Below are positions 35,188-44,162 of a stretch of 64,000 nucleotides of DNA, piece by piece (positions within the stretch are counted from its first letter, which is position 1; every line of letters starts with the position of its first letter). Position numbers and translations under genes: made by a program. Location of the stretch: contig VXNL01000094.1 of NCBI GenBank assembly GCA_009840635.1, forward strand, positions 1 through 64,000. Reading direction: 5' to 3'. Below the pieces are notes generated by a model. It saw only the letters and a list, made by a program, of their open reading frames with translations, was not told the DNA's origin and searched no databases. The stretch is from Acidobacteriota bacterium. Its GTDB lineage: Bacteria > Acidobacteriota > Vicinamibacteria > Marinacidobacterales > Marinacidobacteraceae.

Positions 35188-36675
35188 TCAGGGGGTCTCG
35201 CCGCCGATCCGGGGGCCGAAAACAGCCAGCCGTCCATCCCGGAGACCCAGGAAGAGCCGCCGGTCGCGCCAGCCGTCCTCCCGGGCGCCGTCGCCCAGGC
35301 GGCGCACCACGCCGAGGACCTCGGCATCGAGGTCGCGGGTGCGGCCGATCCGCGCGCCGGTCTCCGCGTTCACCTCGACGAGCAGTCCGTCCCGGGTGAC
35401 GACGAGGATCGCGCCGGCGATTCGCAGCGGGGCCGCCGCCGGCCTCCCGGGGAGCGCCGCACGCCACCGCTGGCCCCCCCGTTTGGCGTCGAAGCAATAA
35501 AGGCTGTTCGCCTTGGTGGCCGCATAGAGGCGTCCGCGGCTCAGGAGCGGCGGATGGTGGAACCCCTCCGCGAGCTCCCAGCGCCAGCGCTCCCGGCCGG
35601 ATTCCAGATCGACGGCGGTGAGATCGCCGCCCTCGTCTCCGAAGAATGCCAGGCGTTCCGCCGGAAACGGCAGCACGGGGCCGGTCACGGGACCGGCTCC
35701 CGCGGCCTGCCAGCGGACCGTCCCGGAAGTCGTTCCCTGCGACGCTGCCACCGCGGCCACGCCGCCGCTGCCGAGCGAAACCAGAAGGAGCGGTGGGACG
35801 CCCGCGGCGGAGTCCGCGGGAGCCGGCGCCACCACCACGTTCGCCGCTTGTCCCTCCGGAAGCGCCCCTTCCAGCACCAGGCTCCCTCCCGGAACCCGGT
35901 ATCCCCGGAGCGTCCCGGAGGAAACCCAGTAGAGCACCCCCGCTTCGAACGCGGCCGGCGCCGGACGACGCACCGCCGGGGCGGGAATCCCGGGGTCGGG
36001 TGCGAAGCCGGTCGAGAACCCCCCCGTCCGCACTCCATCGGCGATTCGCCGCAACGCCACGTCCCCGTTCTCGTCGAGCAGCACCACGGTGCCCGCATCC
36101 TCCGCCACGAAAGCCGCGCCGGCCCCCGACACGCCCCAGCGCGTCCGCTCCCCGTCCGGCTCGTAGGCAACGACGTCACCGCCGGCCGTCTGGAGGAGGA
36201 ATCCCTCGGCGCCCAGGACCATCCCGATGACGGACCCTCCGGGCACCGGAGCAGGGGTCGCCACCAGGCGGCCGGGGAGGATTCCCACCGGCGCGGTCAC
36301 GACCTCCGGCGGCCGGCGCGCCGGCTCCGCTTCCTCGTCCCCGGGCTCCCCGCTTTCGGCCTCGCCCGGTTCACCGTCCCCCGCTTCGCCGGCGGTCTCC
36401 CCGGTTGGAGGAACCTCCCCGGCCGGCGCTTGCGGCGCCTCCGCCTCATCCAATTCGCCGGGCGGTTCCGCGGGGGGCTGTTCCGGCGGTTCCGCGGGGG
36501 GCTGTTCCGGCGGCTGCTCGGGAGGCTGCCCGAGGTCCGTCGAGACCGAAGGGACCCCGGGAGGACGTTCGTGAGCCAGCGCGGCGCCGGCGCTCAGAAG
36601 CGAAAGGGCCGCGAAACACGCCGGGCCGCGGAAGAGGGGCCAAGTGAACCCGGTCTTCCCGCTTGAGGGCCGCAC
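35188..36675 (-). CDS. Secreted PQQ-type beta-propeller, BamB-like
   Basis: A 495-residue protein with a signal peptide (about 1-35) and a Pro/Glu/Gln-rich linker with P-P-E-Q-P-P-A-E repeats (about 50-120). The propeller that follows has PQQ-type repeats such as G-D-L-T-A-V-D-L-E-S-G-R-E-R-W-R-W-E-L and L-Y-C-F-D-A-K-R-G-G-Q-R-W-R. The general form resembles BamB, but no Bam partner is adjacent and the propeller is divergent. The GTG start at 36675 follows TAGGGT by 8 nt. Confidence 0.7.
   Translation of the reverse strand: MRPSSGKTGFTWPLFRGPACFAALSLLSAGAALAHERPPGVPSVSTDLGQPPEQPPEQPPAEPPEQPPAEPPGELDEAEAPQAPAGEVPPTGETAGEAGDGEPGEAESGEPGDEEAEPARRPPEVVTAPVGILPGRLVATPAPVPGGSVIGMVLGAEGFLLQTAGGDVVAYEPDGERTRWGVSGAGAAFVAEDAGTVVLLDENGDVALRRIADGVRTGGFSTGFAPDPGIPAPAVRRPAPAAFEAGVLYWVSSGTLRGYRVPGGSLVLEGALPEGQAANVVVAPAPADSAAGVPPLLLVSLGSGGVAAVAASQGTTSGTVRWQAAGAGPVTGPVLPFPAERLAFFGDEGGDLTAVDLESGRERWRWELAEGFHHPPLLSRGRLYAATKANSLYCFDAKRGGQRWRAALPGRPAAAPLRIAGAILVVTRDGLLVEVNAETGARIGRTRDLDAEVLGVVRRLGDGAREDGWRDRRLFLGLRDGRLAVFGPRIGGETP
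36461..36508 (-). repeat. 24-bp tandem repeat (two copies) in the propeller gene linker
   Basis: Two identical 24-bp units (36461-36484 and 36485-36508) containing GGCGGTTCCGCGGGG encode the P-P-E-Q-P-P-A-E periodicity. A third, diverged partial unit follows. Copy-number change would keep frame and alter linker length. Confidence 0.85.
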
Positions 36676-36683
36676 GAAGCTTT

Positions 36684-36689
36684 ACCCTA
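36684..36689 (-). promoter_or_regulatory. -10-like element (TAGGGT) of the propeller gene
   Basis: TAGGGT on the minus strand ends 8 nt before the GTG at 36675. It matches TAnnnT and the short spacing seen elsewhere in the window. Confidence 0.35.
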
Positions 36690-36690
36690 G

Positions 36691-36721
36691 CAGCCTGTGG
36701 TGAAACTGCCGTGAGCGCCGA
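36691..36721 (+). repeat. 31-bp dispersed element, copy A
   Basis: CAGCCTGTGGTGAAAC followed three bases later by CGTGAGCGCCGA. It matches 44212-44242 at 27 of 31 positions. It lies between the divergent propeller and sensor kinase genes. Confidence 0.6.
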
Positions 36722-36763
36722 AAGCGGCGATCCACGGGGTGCCGACAGCCGGCTATCCGAGGC

Positions 36764-39700
36764 ATGAAGAGCGATCGTCTGCCGCCGCTCCTGATGGTCG
36801 GGGGCGCCTTCGCCCTCTTTGCCGCCGGACTTGCCGACGCGGCGAACCGGTTCGCCGCCCTGCCGGGCGCCATCCACACCGCGCTGACGGCGGCCGGCGC
36901 GCTGCTGCTCCTCCTGGCTCTCGTACGGCGTGACCTGCTCACTCCCGGCAGCCGGCGGATCGTGGCGATCCTGGCCGGTGCGGCCCTGGTGGCGTTTTCC
37001 TGCCGTCTTCCGCTGTACGGGACGATCACGGCAGGGCCCGAGTCAGCCTCCCGGGCGGCGGACCGGGTGGACGCCTTTCTCGCCGACCTTACCCGGGAGG
37101 TGGGGGATGCCGCCTACCTGGTGGCGCGGACGGCGCCGGTGGCCGCCGCGCTGGAGGGCTCGGATGCCGGCGGCACCGAGTCCCGCGCGTTCCGCGCCCT
37201 TTCGGAGTGGCCGCTTCCGGGGACCGCGATCGGTGAGGGTGGCGCAACCCTCTACGACCGGCAGTTACGTCCGGTGGCGTGGTCGGGAGGCAACCCGGAC
37301 CTCGAAGAGGCCCTCTCCGCAGTGTTCCCCGACGGGATCCGGGAAGAGCGTTGCCCCGACCCGGCGTTTCCGCTCTTCGTGTACAGCGAGGGGGGCCGGC
37401 GCGACTACCTGGCCGCCGCCGAATGCACCCGGAATCTGCTCGGCCTGGTCACCGTGGAGGTGCCCATCCGGGAGGCCTCCCCCCCCTCCTCGGGCGCCGC
37501 GCCGCTCGCGGCGCTCGAGTTCGCGGCCGGCAGGGGGCTCGAGACACAGTTTCTGGACGGCGCCGCCGATCTGGAGGCCCTGGCTCAGCTCTTCGAGCGC
37601 CGCGGCGATCGTTTCGTCGACGGCGCCCGCGATGGGCAGCGCTACTACTTCGCCCTTCGGGCATACGACGGTCAGTTGCTCGGCGCCGCCAGCACCGCCG
37701 TGGCCCCGGCGGCGGCGCGCCGCGCGGAGCGCGAAGCCGAAGCCGCTCTCTACGCGACCCTGGCGCTCCTGCTCGGGGTCCTGGTCGCTCTCCCCTATCT
37801 CCGGCGTTCGGGTGACCTCGGAACGCTGGCGGCGATCTGGACGCTGCGATTCGCGCTCTCGGCGCTGTTCGGAACCCTCCCGTCCGGCCCCGGCGCCGCG
37901 CTTCCGGCTTTCCTCTCGGATCCGCCGCTCCTGCCGATCCTGGGCGACTCGCCGCTCATGGCGGTCGTGACCGCGGCGGCCGTACTGGTTTCGGCGCGGA
38001 TCGTCGCCATCCGGCTCCGCCCCGGCTCCGGCAGCAGGACCCCGGGAGGGATCCGTTCCCTGCTGCGCGGTCTCGGCGCCGGCGGGGCGGCGGTAACGGC
38101 CGCCGCGCTGGTCCGCAGCGCCGGGTTTTCAGGCGGCGCGCTGCTGACCCCGACCTGGGCGCTCCACACCCGCTGGCCGGAGATCCTCGGCTGGGCTGCC
38201 CTGCTTCTCGCTCTCGCCGGACTCCTGCTCCTCCTCCAGAGCCTTCTCCGGCCGGAAGTTCCGGTGCTGGTGGCCGCCGCCACGATCGTAGCCGTTTCGG
38301 TGGCATTCCTGCCCGGCGGTTCGCTCCTTCTCGCCGGACTTCCCCTGCTCGCCGGGGCTGCAGTGGCGTTCTGGCGCCGCGGACGGCTTTCCCTGCGGCA
38401 TCTCCGGCAACCGTTGCTCGCCCACGAACCCGGTTTCTCGTTCCTCGTGGCCTTCCTGCTCTTCGCGCTCCCGGGGGTCCTCCTCTACCCGGCGATGGCG
38501 TCGCACGAGGATAACGTCCGCCTGCGTTACGCGCTCGACGCGGCGCCGGTCCAGACCCTGAGACATCGCTTCGCCGTCTGCCATGCGCTCGAGGAGGCGA
38601 CGCGCACGCTCGACGCCGAAGCCGGTTCGCTGGCTCGACTTCGTCCGGACAGCGCGTACCGGCTGTGGCTCGCGACCGGGCTCCCCCGTTTGACGGTTGC
38701 GAGCGCACTGGAAGTTCGGGGACCGGCCGGTGAGCGCTCCCGATTCGGAGTGGGACTGCCCCGCCGTCCCGATCCTCCGTCTTCCGCGTCCCCTTCCCCT
38801 CGCTGGAGGCCTATCCCCGAATGCGAAACGGCCTCCGGCATCGAGGCGGTCCTCGAGACCGAACGCGGGTTCCCTTCGGGCGCAAGCGTGACGCTGCGGG
38901 TCGCCGACCGCACCTCGGAGATTCCGTTCCTGCCGCGGGCAGCGGGGATCGCGGATCACTTTCTGCTTCGCGGCGATGCGGCCCCCGCCGTGTTTCACGG
39001 AAGAGACCTCCGGCTCAGCCGCCCCTCCACCCTGCCCCCGGAACGCGACGAAGGGCGGGTCGAGCTCGATGTGGCGGTGGGCGGCGAGGCCTTCGTGATC
39101 TCCTGGCGGCGGACGGGACTCGCTGACCACGCCGGCGCACTCCTCGGCTGGGGCTTTCTGGCTGCCCTGATGGCCCTTCTGGTGGCGGTCGCCGCGCGCG
39201 CCCGCCTCCTGTTCCCGCATCGGGAAGGCCGCCTCCGGAGGCGGAGTTTCCAGATGCAATTGACGGAAGCGCTGGCCGCGGCCGTCCTCATCGCGATGCT
39301 GGGCGTCGCGGTCTTCGCGCAGCAGGGCCTTGGAGTGCTGCTCGAGTCCGCCAGCGATCAGGAGGCCGTCTCGCGATCGTTTTCGGTACAGCGCGTAGCG
39401 CAGGAACTAGCCGCCCTCGATCCACTGATTCCGCCGGGGGAACTTGCCCTGCGCCTCGCCCAGGCCGCGGACCAGCTCGATACGGACGCGGCGCTCTACA
39501 ACGGTGGAGAACTGGTCGCGGTCAGCCGTCCCGAACTGGCGCAGACGGGACTCCTCCCGCCGCGTCCCCCCCCGGCAGCGGTCCTGCCCTCCGCATCTCC
39601 CGGTCCTTTCCTGAGCATCGAGGACGCCGGCTCGCTCCGCTACCGGATCGTCTGGATCCACCTGGACACGCCCGCCCGGCTGCACGGTCCGCTGCTTCTC

Positions 39701-40708
39701 GCCGTTCCGCTGCCCGCGGACGAGGCCGCCCGGCTCGAAAGCGTGCGCGCCATCCAGCGAACCCTCATCCTGGGGAGCGGGTCGCTGGCGCTGATCTTCG
39801 CCATCGTGCTGCCCGCGCTCGTCGCGCGGCGCCTGGCCGCCCCGGTCCGGGGACTGGCGCGCGCAACCGGCCGGATCGCCGATGGAGATCTTCAGGCCCG
39901 GGTTCCCGTCCATGGCACGCTGACCGAGTTGCGGCTGCTCGCGGCCAGCGTGGAACGGCTGGTGCGGCGGATTCCCGACGTCCGCCGGCAGATGCGCGAA
40001 GAAGCGGCGGCCGACCTCGCGAGACGCGTCGCCCACGACGTCAAGAACGCCCTCGCCCCGATCGGACTGGCGGCGGACTACATCCGCCGGGTGCTCCGGG
40101 AACCACGCGGCCGCGATCCGAAAGCGGCGGTGGACGAGGGCGTCTCGGAAATCCTCACTCAGGTGGAGCGCCTCCGGCGCATTTCTTCGGAGTTCTCCGC
40201 CCTCGGCGCGCCGCTTCGGCTCGAGGAGACGGACTTGACGCGGTTGGTTGAGGAGACCGTCGGCCCCTATCGCCGGCCCCACGCGCGGCCGCGGGTCGTC
40301 TTCCGGGGCTCACCGACCCCGGCGGCGCGGGTCGATCCCGAGATCGTGGCGCGGATCGTCGAGAACCTCCTCCAGAACGCGCTCGAGGCCACTCACGACT
40401 TCCCGGAACTCCCGCCGGAGGAGGCGGAGGTTTCGGTGCGGGTGCTCCCGGTCCGCCGTGACCGATGGGTCCGCATCGAAGTCGAGGACAACGGCCCGGG
40501 CGTCCCGAAAGGCCTCCGCGAACGGATCTTTGACGCCGCTTTCTCCACCAGGACCCGTGGATCGGGGCTCGGGCTCGCGAACGCCCGCCGCTTCACCGAG
40601 GCGCACGGCGGGAGAGTCAGTGCCGGCCCCCGCGCTGACGGCCAGCCCGGACTGCTGCTCGTCGTGGAGCTTCCGGTGGTCGGCCCGCGCGAGAAGGAAG
40701 CGCCATGA
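36764..40708 (+). CDS. Very large NtrY-like membrane sensor histidine kinase
   Basis: A 1314-residue kinase. Two membrane helices lie near the N-terminus, flanking extracytoplasmic regions, with a cluster of further spans at about 320-590 and additional helices near 790 and 1005. A HAMP-like linker (about 1020-1070) precedes the HisKA H-box A-H-D-V-K-N-A-L-A-P-I near residue 1090. The ATPase has an N-box near 1200, then E-D-N-G-P-G-V and G-S-G-L-G-L-A-N-A-R-R near 1240-1265. The H-box and layout are those of NtrY-type kinases, but the membrane part is about twice the usual size. No response regulator is adjacent, so the partner (NtrX-like) is probably elsewhere. Confidence 0.88.
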   Translation: MKSDRLPPLLMVGGAFALFAAGLADAANRFAALPGAIHTALTAAGALLLLLALVRRDLLTPGSRRIVAILAGAALVAFSCRLPLYGTITAGPESASRAADRVDAFLADLTREVGDAAYLVARTAPVAAALEGSDAGGTESRAFRALSEWPLPGTAIGEGGATLYDRQLRPVAWSGGNPDLEEALSAVFPDGIREERCPDPAFPLFVYSEGGRRDYLAAAECTRNLLGLVTVEVPIREASPPSSGAAPLAALEFAAGRGLETQFLDGAADLEALAQLFERRGDRFVDGARDGQRYYFALRAYDGQLLGAASTAVAPAAARRAEREAEAALYATLALLLGVLVALPYLRRSGDLGTLAAIWTLRFALSALFGTLPSGPGAALPAFLSDPPLLPILGDSPLMAVVTAAAVLVSARIVAIRLRPGSGSRTPGGIRSLLRGLGAGGAAVTAAALVRSAGFSGGALLTPTWALHTRWPEILGWAALLLALAGLLLLLQSLLRPEVPVLVAAATIVAVSVAFLPGGSLLLAGLPLLAGAAVAFWRRGRLSLRHLRQPLLAHEPGFSFLVAFLLFALPGVLLYPAMASHEDNVRLRYALDAAPVQTLRHRFAVCHALEEATRTLDAEAGSLARLRPDSAYRLWLATGLPRLTVASALEVRGPAGERSRFGVGLPRRPDPPSSASPSPRWRPIPECETASGIEAVLETERGFPSGASVTLRVADRTSEIPFLPRAAGIADHFLLRGDAAPAVFHGRDLRLSRPSTLPPERDEGRVELDVAVGGEAFVISWRRTGLADHAGALLGWGFLAALMALLVAVAARARLLFPHREGRLRRRSFQMQLTEALAAAVLIAMLGVAVFAQQGLGVLLESASDQEAVSRSFSVQRVAQELAALDPLIPPGELALRLAQAADQLDTDAALYNGGELVAVSRPELAQTGLLPPRPPPAAVLPSASPGPFLSIEDAGSLRYRIVWIHLDTPARLHGPLLLAVPLPADEAARLESVRAIQRTLILGSGSLALIFAIVLPALVARRLAAPVRGLARATGRIADGDLQARVPVHGTLTELRLLAASVERLVRRIPDVRRQMREEAAADLARRVAHDVKNALAPIGLAADYIRRVLREPRGRDPKAAVDEGVSEILTQVERLRRISSEFSALGAPLRLEETDLTRLVEETVGPYRRPHARPRVVFRGSPTPAARVDPEIVARIVENLLQNALEATHDFPELPPEEAEVSVRVLPVRRDRWVRIEVEDNGPGVPKGLRERIFDAAFSTRTRGSGLGLANARRFTEAHGGRVSAGPRADGQPGLLLVVELPVVGPREKEAP

Positions 40709-41187
40709 GTGCGGGCGCCGGGTCACGGAGTGCGCTCCGGCTGTTCTCCGGAGCGATCCTGGCAGGCGCGATGTGCGCTCCCGGCCCGCCTCCCCCGGAC
40801 GATCTCGAGGAGATTCTCGGGCGGTTCCGACGTACGTTCGAAGAAGCCGACGCCCGCCACCTGGAGGGTCTGTATCCGTCGGGCTGGGCCCTCGTGGCGC
40901 TCAGCGGGGAAACCCGCCGCAGCGCCTCCGGAGATGAGCTGCGGCGCGGGCTGGAGCGCTTCTTCCGGAACCGCACCCCGATCGGCTACGAGGAGCGGCC
41001 GCCCTCCATCCGCCGCTCGGCGGACGGCGGTTACGTACTGTTCGTTCCGGAATGGACCAGCATGGCCACCGGCACCGACCGCTACGTCGTGGAGGCCTTT
41101 CGGATCGGGCTTGAACGGGTCGCCGGCCCGGTGGCCAATGCGCCCCCCCGCTGGCAGATTCGCGAGTTCACCGCCTGGATCCGGTGA
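40705..41187 (+). CDS. Small secreted protein, possibly NTF2-like
   Basis: A 160-residue protein with a short hydrophobic N-terminus (about 10-24), which may be a signal peptide, then a single domain: D-L-E-E-I-L-G-R-F-R-R-T-F-E-E-A-D, a strand with L-Y-P-S-G-W, and later Y-V-L-F-V-P-E-W-T-S-M and Y-V-V-E-A-F-R-I-G-L-E. The length and order suggest an NTF2/SnoaL-like fold, but no family is recognised with certainty. The ATG overlaps the kinase stop, so it is co-translated and could act in the same signalling pathway. Confidence 0.65.
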   Translation: MSAGAGSRSALRLFSGAILAGAMCAPGPPPPDDLEEILGRFRRTFEEADARHLEGLYPSGWALVALSGETRRSASGDELRRGLERFFRNRTPIGYEERPPSIRRSADGGYVLFVPEWTSMATGTDRYVVEAFRIGLERVAGPVANAPPRWQIREFTAWIR

Positions 41188-41229
41188 GCGGGACCGACTC
41201 CCGCAGGGGTCCGGGATCGTCGCGGCGGG

Positions 41230-42051
41230 CTACGGAGTGTCCGCCGGGGGGGCCCCGCGCCCCCGGGAGCCGGCGCGCCCCAGCGCCACCCGCTCCGCCT
41301 TCGCTGAACCGCGCGACGGCGAGCGGACGAGCCGCCCGCCCAATCCGCGAATTCCGCGGATCAACGGCGAGGCCGCGTATCCGAAGGCGAGAACCAGGAA
41401 CATCGCCACCGGTTCCGCGATGGTGGCCACGATGAACACCGCCAGCACCACCAGCATGCGGTGGGACTGGGGTTTTCGTCCGGTCTGGTTCTTGAAGCTC
41501 GGGTAGCGCACCGGACTGTTCATCAGCAGGGCCAGCCCGAGCGTTCCGAAGAGGCAGGCCGCCGCCGCCAGCGAGTTCTCGGGCGGCGCCGGATGCCAGA
41601 AGGTCACCGCGCCGACCACCGCCGCCGCGGCGGGCGAGGACATCCCCGTGTAGTAGCGGGGATCGGTGCTCAGCCGCCCCACGTTGAACCGGGCGAGACG
41701 TACGGCGGCGCAGATCGTGAACAGCGCAGCGACCAGCCATCCGGTCTGCGGCCAGCGATGCAGCACCCATGCGTACGCCAGCACCGCCGGCGCCACCCCG
41801 AACGAAACCACGTCCGCGAGCGAATCCAGCTCACGGCCGAACTCGCTGGCGGCGCCGGCGAACCGGGCCACCCGGCCGTCCACCACGTCCGCCAGGATCG
41901 CAAAGCCGATGATGAGTCCGGCGCTGCCGAACTCCCCGCGGAAGCTCTGCACGATGGAGAAGAAACCCAGGAAGATGTTGCCGACGGTGAACACGGCCGG
42001 AAGCAGGAACACCCCCCGCCGCGTCCGGAGCTGCTGGCGCTTCACTCCCAC
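41230..42051 (-). CDS. pssA: CDP-diacylglycerol-serine O-phosphatidyltransferase
   Basis: A 273-residue integral membrane CDP-alcohol phosphotransferase. The signature D-G-x2-A-R-x8-G-x3-D-x3-D is complete: D-V-V-D-G-R-V-A-R-F-A near residue 55 and G-R-E-L-D-S-L-A-D after it. Several membrane spans follow, and a basic tail ends the protein. It makes phosphatidylserine, which the adjacent Psd converts to phosphatidylethanolamine. It overlaps psd by 10 bp. Confidence 0.93.
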   Translation of the reverse strand: MGVKRQQLRTRRGVFLLPAVFTVGNIFLGFFSIVQSFRGEFGSAGLIIGFAILADVVDGRVARFAGAASEFGRELDSLADVVSFGVAPAVLAYAWVLHRWPQTGWLVAALFTICAAVRLARFNVGRLSTDPRYYTGMSSPAAAAVVGAVTFWHPAPPENSLAAAACLFGTLGLALLMNSPVRYPSFKNQTGRKPQSHRMLVVLAVFIVATIAEPVAMFLVLAFGYAASPLIRGIRGLGGRLVRSPSRGSAKAERVALGRAGSRGRGAPPADTP

Positions 42052-42674
42052 CTCCCGATGACGGTCAGCCCGCCGCGCACCCGGTCGCCGGGACGGACGG
42101 AGAGGGTGACGCCCGCCGGCAGCAGGAGATCGGTCCTCGACCCGAAACGGATGAGGCCGAACCGCTCGCCCAGGGCGAGCCGGTCTCCGGCGCGGACCCG
42201 GCAGACGATGCGCCGGGCGACGACCCCGGCGATCTGACGAATCCGGATCGTGCCCCGCTCGGTCGTCATCTCCAACTCGTTGCGCTCGTTCCGCTCGGCG
42301 GCGTCTTTGCGGAAAGCCGCCCTGAACGCCCCCTGACGATAGCGCACGGCCCGGATCTCGCCCGCGGCCGGCGACCGGTTGATGTGGACGTCGAAGATCG
42401 AGAGGAAGATGCTCACCCGCTGCGTCCCGGGCTCCCCTTCATCCGCCGGTCCTGCCTCGGTGACCCGGCCGTCCGCGGGAGCCAGGAGCACCGCCGCATC
42501 GCCCGGCGCCCGCCTCTCCGGATCCCGGAAGAAGAACGCGCAGAACCCGGCGCCGGCGAGCAGCCCCCAGCCGATCCCGGCAAAAACCGCGCCCGCAGTG
42601 GCCAGCGTGAGGATCGCGAGGACCAGCGGGACCGCCACGAACGCCCTGCCCTCCGGCGCGATCGGCAGTCTCAT
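42042..42674 (-). CDS. psd: Phosphatidylserine decarboxylase, short form
   Basis: A 210-residue proenzyme of the short Psd class. Landmarks are F-F-R-D-P-E-R near residue 47, A-D-G-R-V near 67, S-I-F-L-S-I-F-D-V-H-I-N-R near 90-103 and the self-cleavage site I-R-F-G-S-R-T-D near 175, where the serine becomes the pyruvoyl group. Two membrane helices lie near the N-terminus. It sits directly upstream of pssA. Confidence 0.93.
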   Translation of the reverse strand: MRLPIAPEGRAFVAVPLVLAILTLATAGAVFAGIGWGLLAGAGFCAFFFRDPERRAPGDAAVLLAPADGRVTEAGPADEGEPGTQRVSIFLSIFDVHINRSPAAGEIRAVRYRQGAFRAAFRKDAAERNERNELEMTTERGTIRIRQIAGVVARRIVCRVRAGDRLALGERFGLIRFGSRTDLLLPAGVTLSVRPGDRVRGGLTVIGRWE

Positions 42675-42727
42675 GTGCCCGTGCGGCAGTTAGCCGCCCA
42701 AAGCGTCAGCTCAGTCGTCTGGGACCG

Positions 42728-42973
42728 TCAAGACGAGGCGGCGAGCGCGGCGATCCGGTCCTTGAGGGCCAGTTTCCGCTTCTTCATGACCGCGGCTTCG
42801 TGCTGCTGGAGGGGTGAGAGATGGCCGTACTTGGCGAGTTCCTCGAGCTTCTCGTCGAGTTCCCGGTGTCGCCGGACCAGTTCCTCGAGATCGGGCGCCG
42901 CCGCGGCTGGGGCTGCCGGTTCGGGGGCGGCCGATGCGCGGGTATCCGTCTCGATCTGATCTTCGTGTTTCAT
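42728..42973 (-). CDS. YdcH-like DUF465 protein
   Basis: An 81-residue protein. An Ala/Pro-rich N-terminus is followed by the short DUF465 helical hairpin: L-V-R-R-H-R-E-L-D-E-K-L-E-E-L, then L-S-P-L-Q-Q-H-E-A-A-V-M-K-K-R-K-L-A-L-K-D-R-I. Function is unknown. ATG 42973 has GGAGG at 5 nt; a GTG at 42985 is also open. Confidence 0.85.
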   Translation of the reverse strand: MKHEDQIETDTRASAAPEPAAPAAAAPDLEELVRRHRELDEKLEELAKYGHLSPLQQHEAAVMKKRKLALKDRIAALAASS

Positions 42974-42992
42974 GAAGGCCTCCACAAAGCCC

Positions 42993-43011
42993 TCCGGACC
43001 GCGGGTCCGGA
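42993..43011 (-). promoter_or_regulatory. Strong hairpin upstream of the DUF465 gene
   Basis: TCCGGACC and GGTCCGGA form a perfect 8-bp stem around three bases, about 20 bp before the DUF465 ATG and just upstream of its ribosome site. No U-run follows, so a simple intrinsic terminator is unlikely; translational or processing control is possible. The remaining stretch between this gene and tsaB (to 43195) holds no gene that I can support. Confidence 0.45.
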
Positions 43012-43195
43012 TCCGCTTCGGACAAACATCACCGAGCCACCGGGGGAGAAAGCGACGCGAGCACCGACAACGCCGGTGATCCCGGCGCGGGCAACGCGCG
43101 CGGCAACAACCTCCGGCGGGAAAACCGCCCGGGGTGCATTCCCGACGAAACGCAACGATGAGGGCCGCGTGACTTCTTCCACAGGCGTCTTGTTT

Positions 43196-43909
43196 CTATA
43201 GCGTAACGGAACGGCCGTGAATATCCGGTTCCCGGAGATAGAGCGGCTCCAGGGTGGTTTCCCCACGGCGCGCCGCCCGAAGCCCGAGACCGAGCGCGGC
43301 CGGCGCGAGCGGACGCCGCTCTTCCACGATCTCGACTTCCGGGCGCCCCCGGACGATCGCGTCGCGATAGCGCAGCACCGCGGGCCCGCAGATGCGCGCG
43401 GCACCGTGCTCGGCCGCCCGCCCTACGGCTTCGTGCGGGAGCAGACGGCAGGGCCCCCGGACGAGGGCGTCCGGACCGGCCCCGTCGTAGAGGGCGGCGA
43501 AGAGTTCACCCCGCAGCGCGTCCACGATCACCAGGCGGCGGAGTCCGGGACCGCTCGCGGCGGCGTCCGCCAGGGCGGCCGCATCGAGGCTCGAGACGCC
43601 CGCGGCCGGGATTCCGGCGGCCAACGCGAACCCCTGGGCGGTGGCGAGGCCGATCCGGAGACCGGTGAACGAACCAGGCCCCCGGGTCGCGACCACCAGC
43701 GCGAGGTCGCGGGTTCCGAGTCCCGCCGGCGCCATGACGCGACGGATCGCCGGAAGGAGACTCCGCGAGTGTCGGTTCGAGGGTTCGAACGTCTCCACGG
43801 CGTCCACGGTCACGGCGTCACTCGGGCCGGCAAGTCCCAGGGCGACGCTGCCGAGGGTGCCCGTCGTGTCGAGGGCCAGCACCGGCCCGGAGATCGGTGC
43901 GGCCGGCAC
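43196..43909 (-). CDS. tsaB: tRNA threonylcarbamoyladenosine biosynthesis protein TsaB
   Basis: A 237-residue protein of the ASKHA fold. The opening P-V-L-A-L-D-T-T-G-T-L-G-S-V-A-L, then N-R-H-S-R-S-L-L-P-A-I near residue 57, and A-T-R-G-P-G-S-F-T-G-L-R-I-G-L-A-T-A-Q-G near 83 are diagnostic. It scaffolds TsaD and TsaE in t6A37 formation. The GTG at 43909 is the chosen start; a TTG at 43933 lies 10 nt after TAGGAT and is a real alternative. Longer open frames run into the repeat region and are rejected. Confidence 0.9.
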   Translation of the reverse strand: MPAAPISGPVLALDTTGTLGSVALGLAGPSDAVTVDAVETFEPSNRHSRSLLPAIRRVMAPAGLGTRDLALVVATRGPGSFTGLRIGLATAQGFALAAGIPAAGVSSLDAAALADAAASGPGLRRLVIVDALRGELFAALYDGAGPDALVRGPCRLLPHEAVGRAAEHGAARICGPAVLRYRDAIVRGRPEVEIVEERRPLAPAALGLGLRAARRGETTLEPLYLREPDIHGRSVTL

Positions 43910-43950
43910 GGACTCGGGTTCCAGCTCTCGCAATGCGCGGGAAATCCTAT

Positions 43951-43979
43951 TCGGAGCGCCGGCCTCCGGCCGGCATCGC
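43951..43979 (+). repeat. REP-like palindrome, copy 2
   Basis: Identical over 29 bp to 14355-14383, with core GCCGGCCTCCGGCCGGC. It lies within 20 bp of the possible TsaB start. Confidence 0.8.
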
Positions 43980-44162
43980 ACGGGAGCGCGAAAAAGTGCT
44001 CGTGGCGCGCCGTTTCGGCCAATCTGTGCTCCGCACCCCCTTCTCGCGCCGAATCGGTGGATCGGCGGCACCAGTCCGGCGAGCGAGCGCCACGCTGCTC
44101 GCGTTTGGGCCCGCGCCAGGTGCGAGGGCGAACTCGTGCGTTTCGCCTCCCTGCGGCCAGTC

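Noticed and set aside
42970-43404. Minus-strand open frame upstream of DUF465 with protein-like reading (V-A-R-A-G-I-T-G-V-V-G and on)
   Set aside because: It has no recognisable domain, overlaps the tsaB 3' end in another frame, and covers the hairpin before DUF465; it is more likely chance reading of GC-rich DNA.
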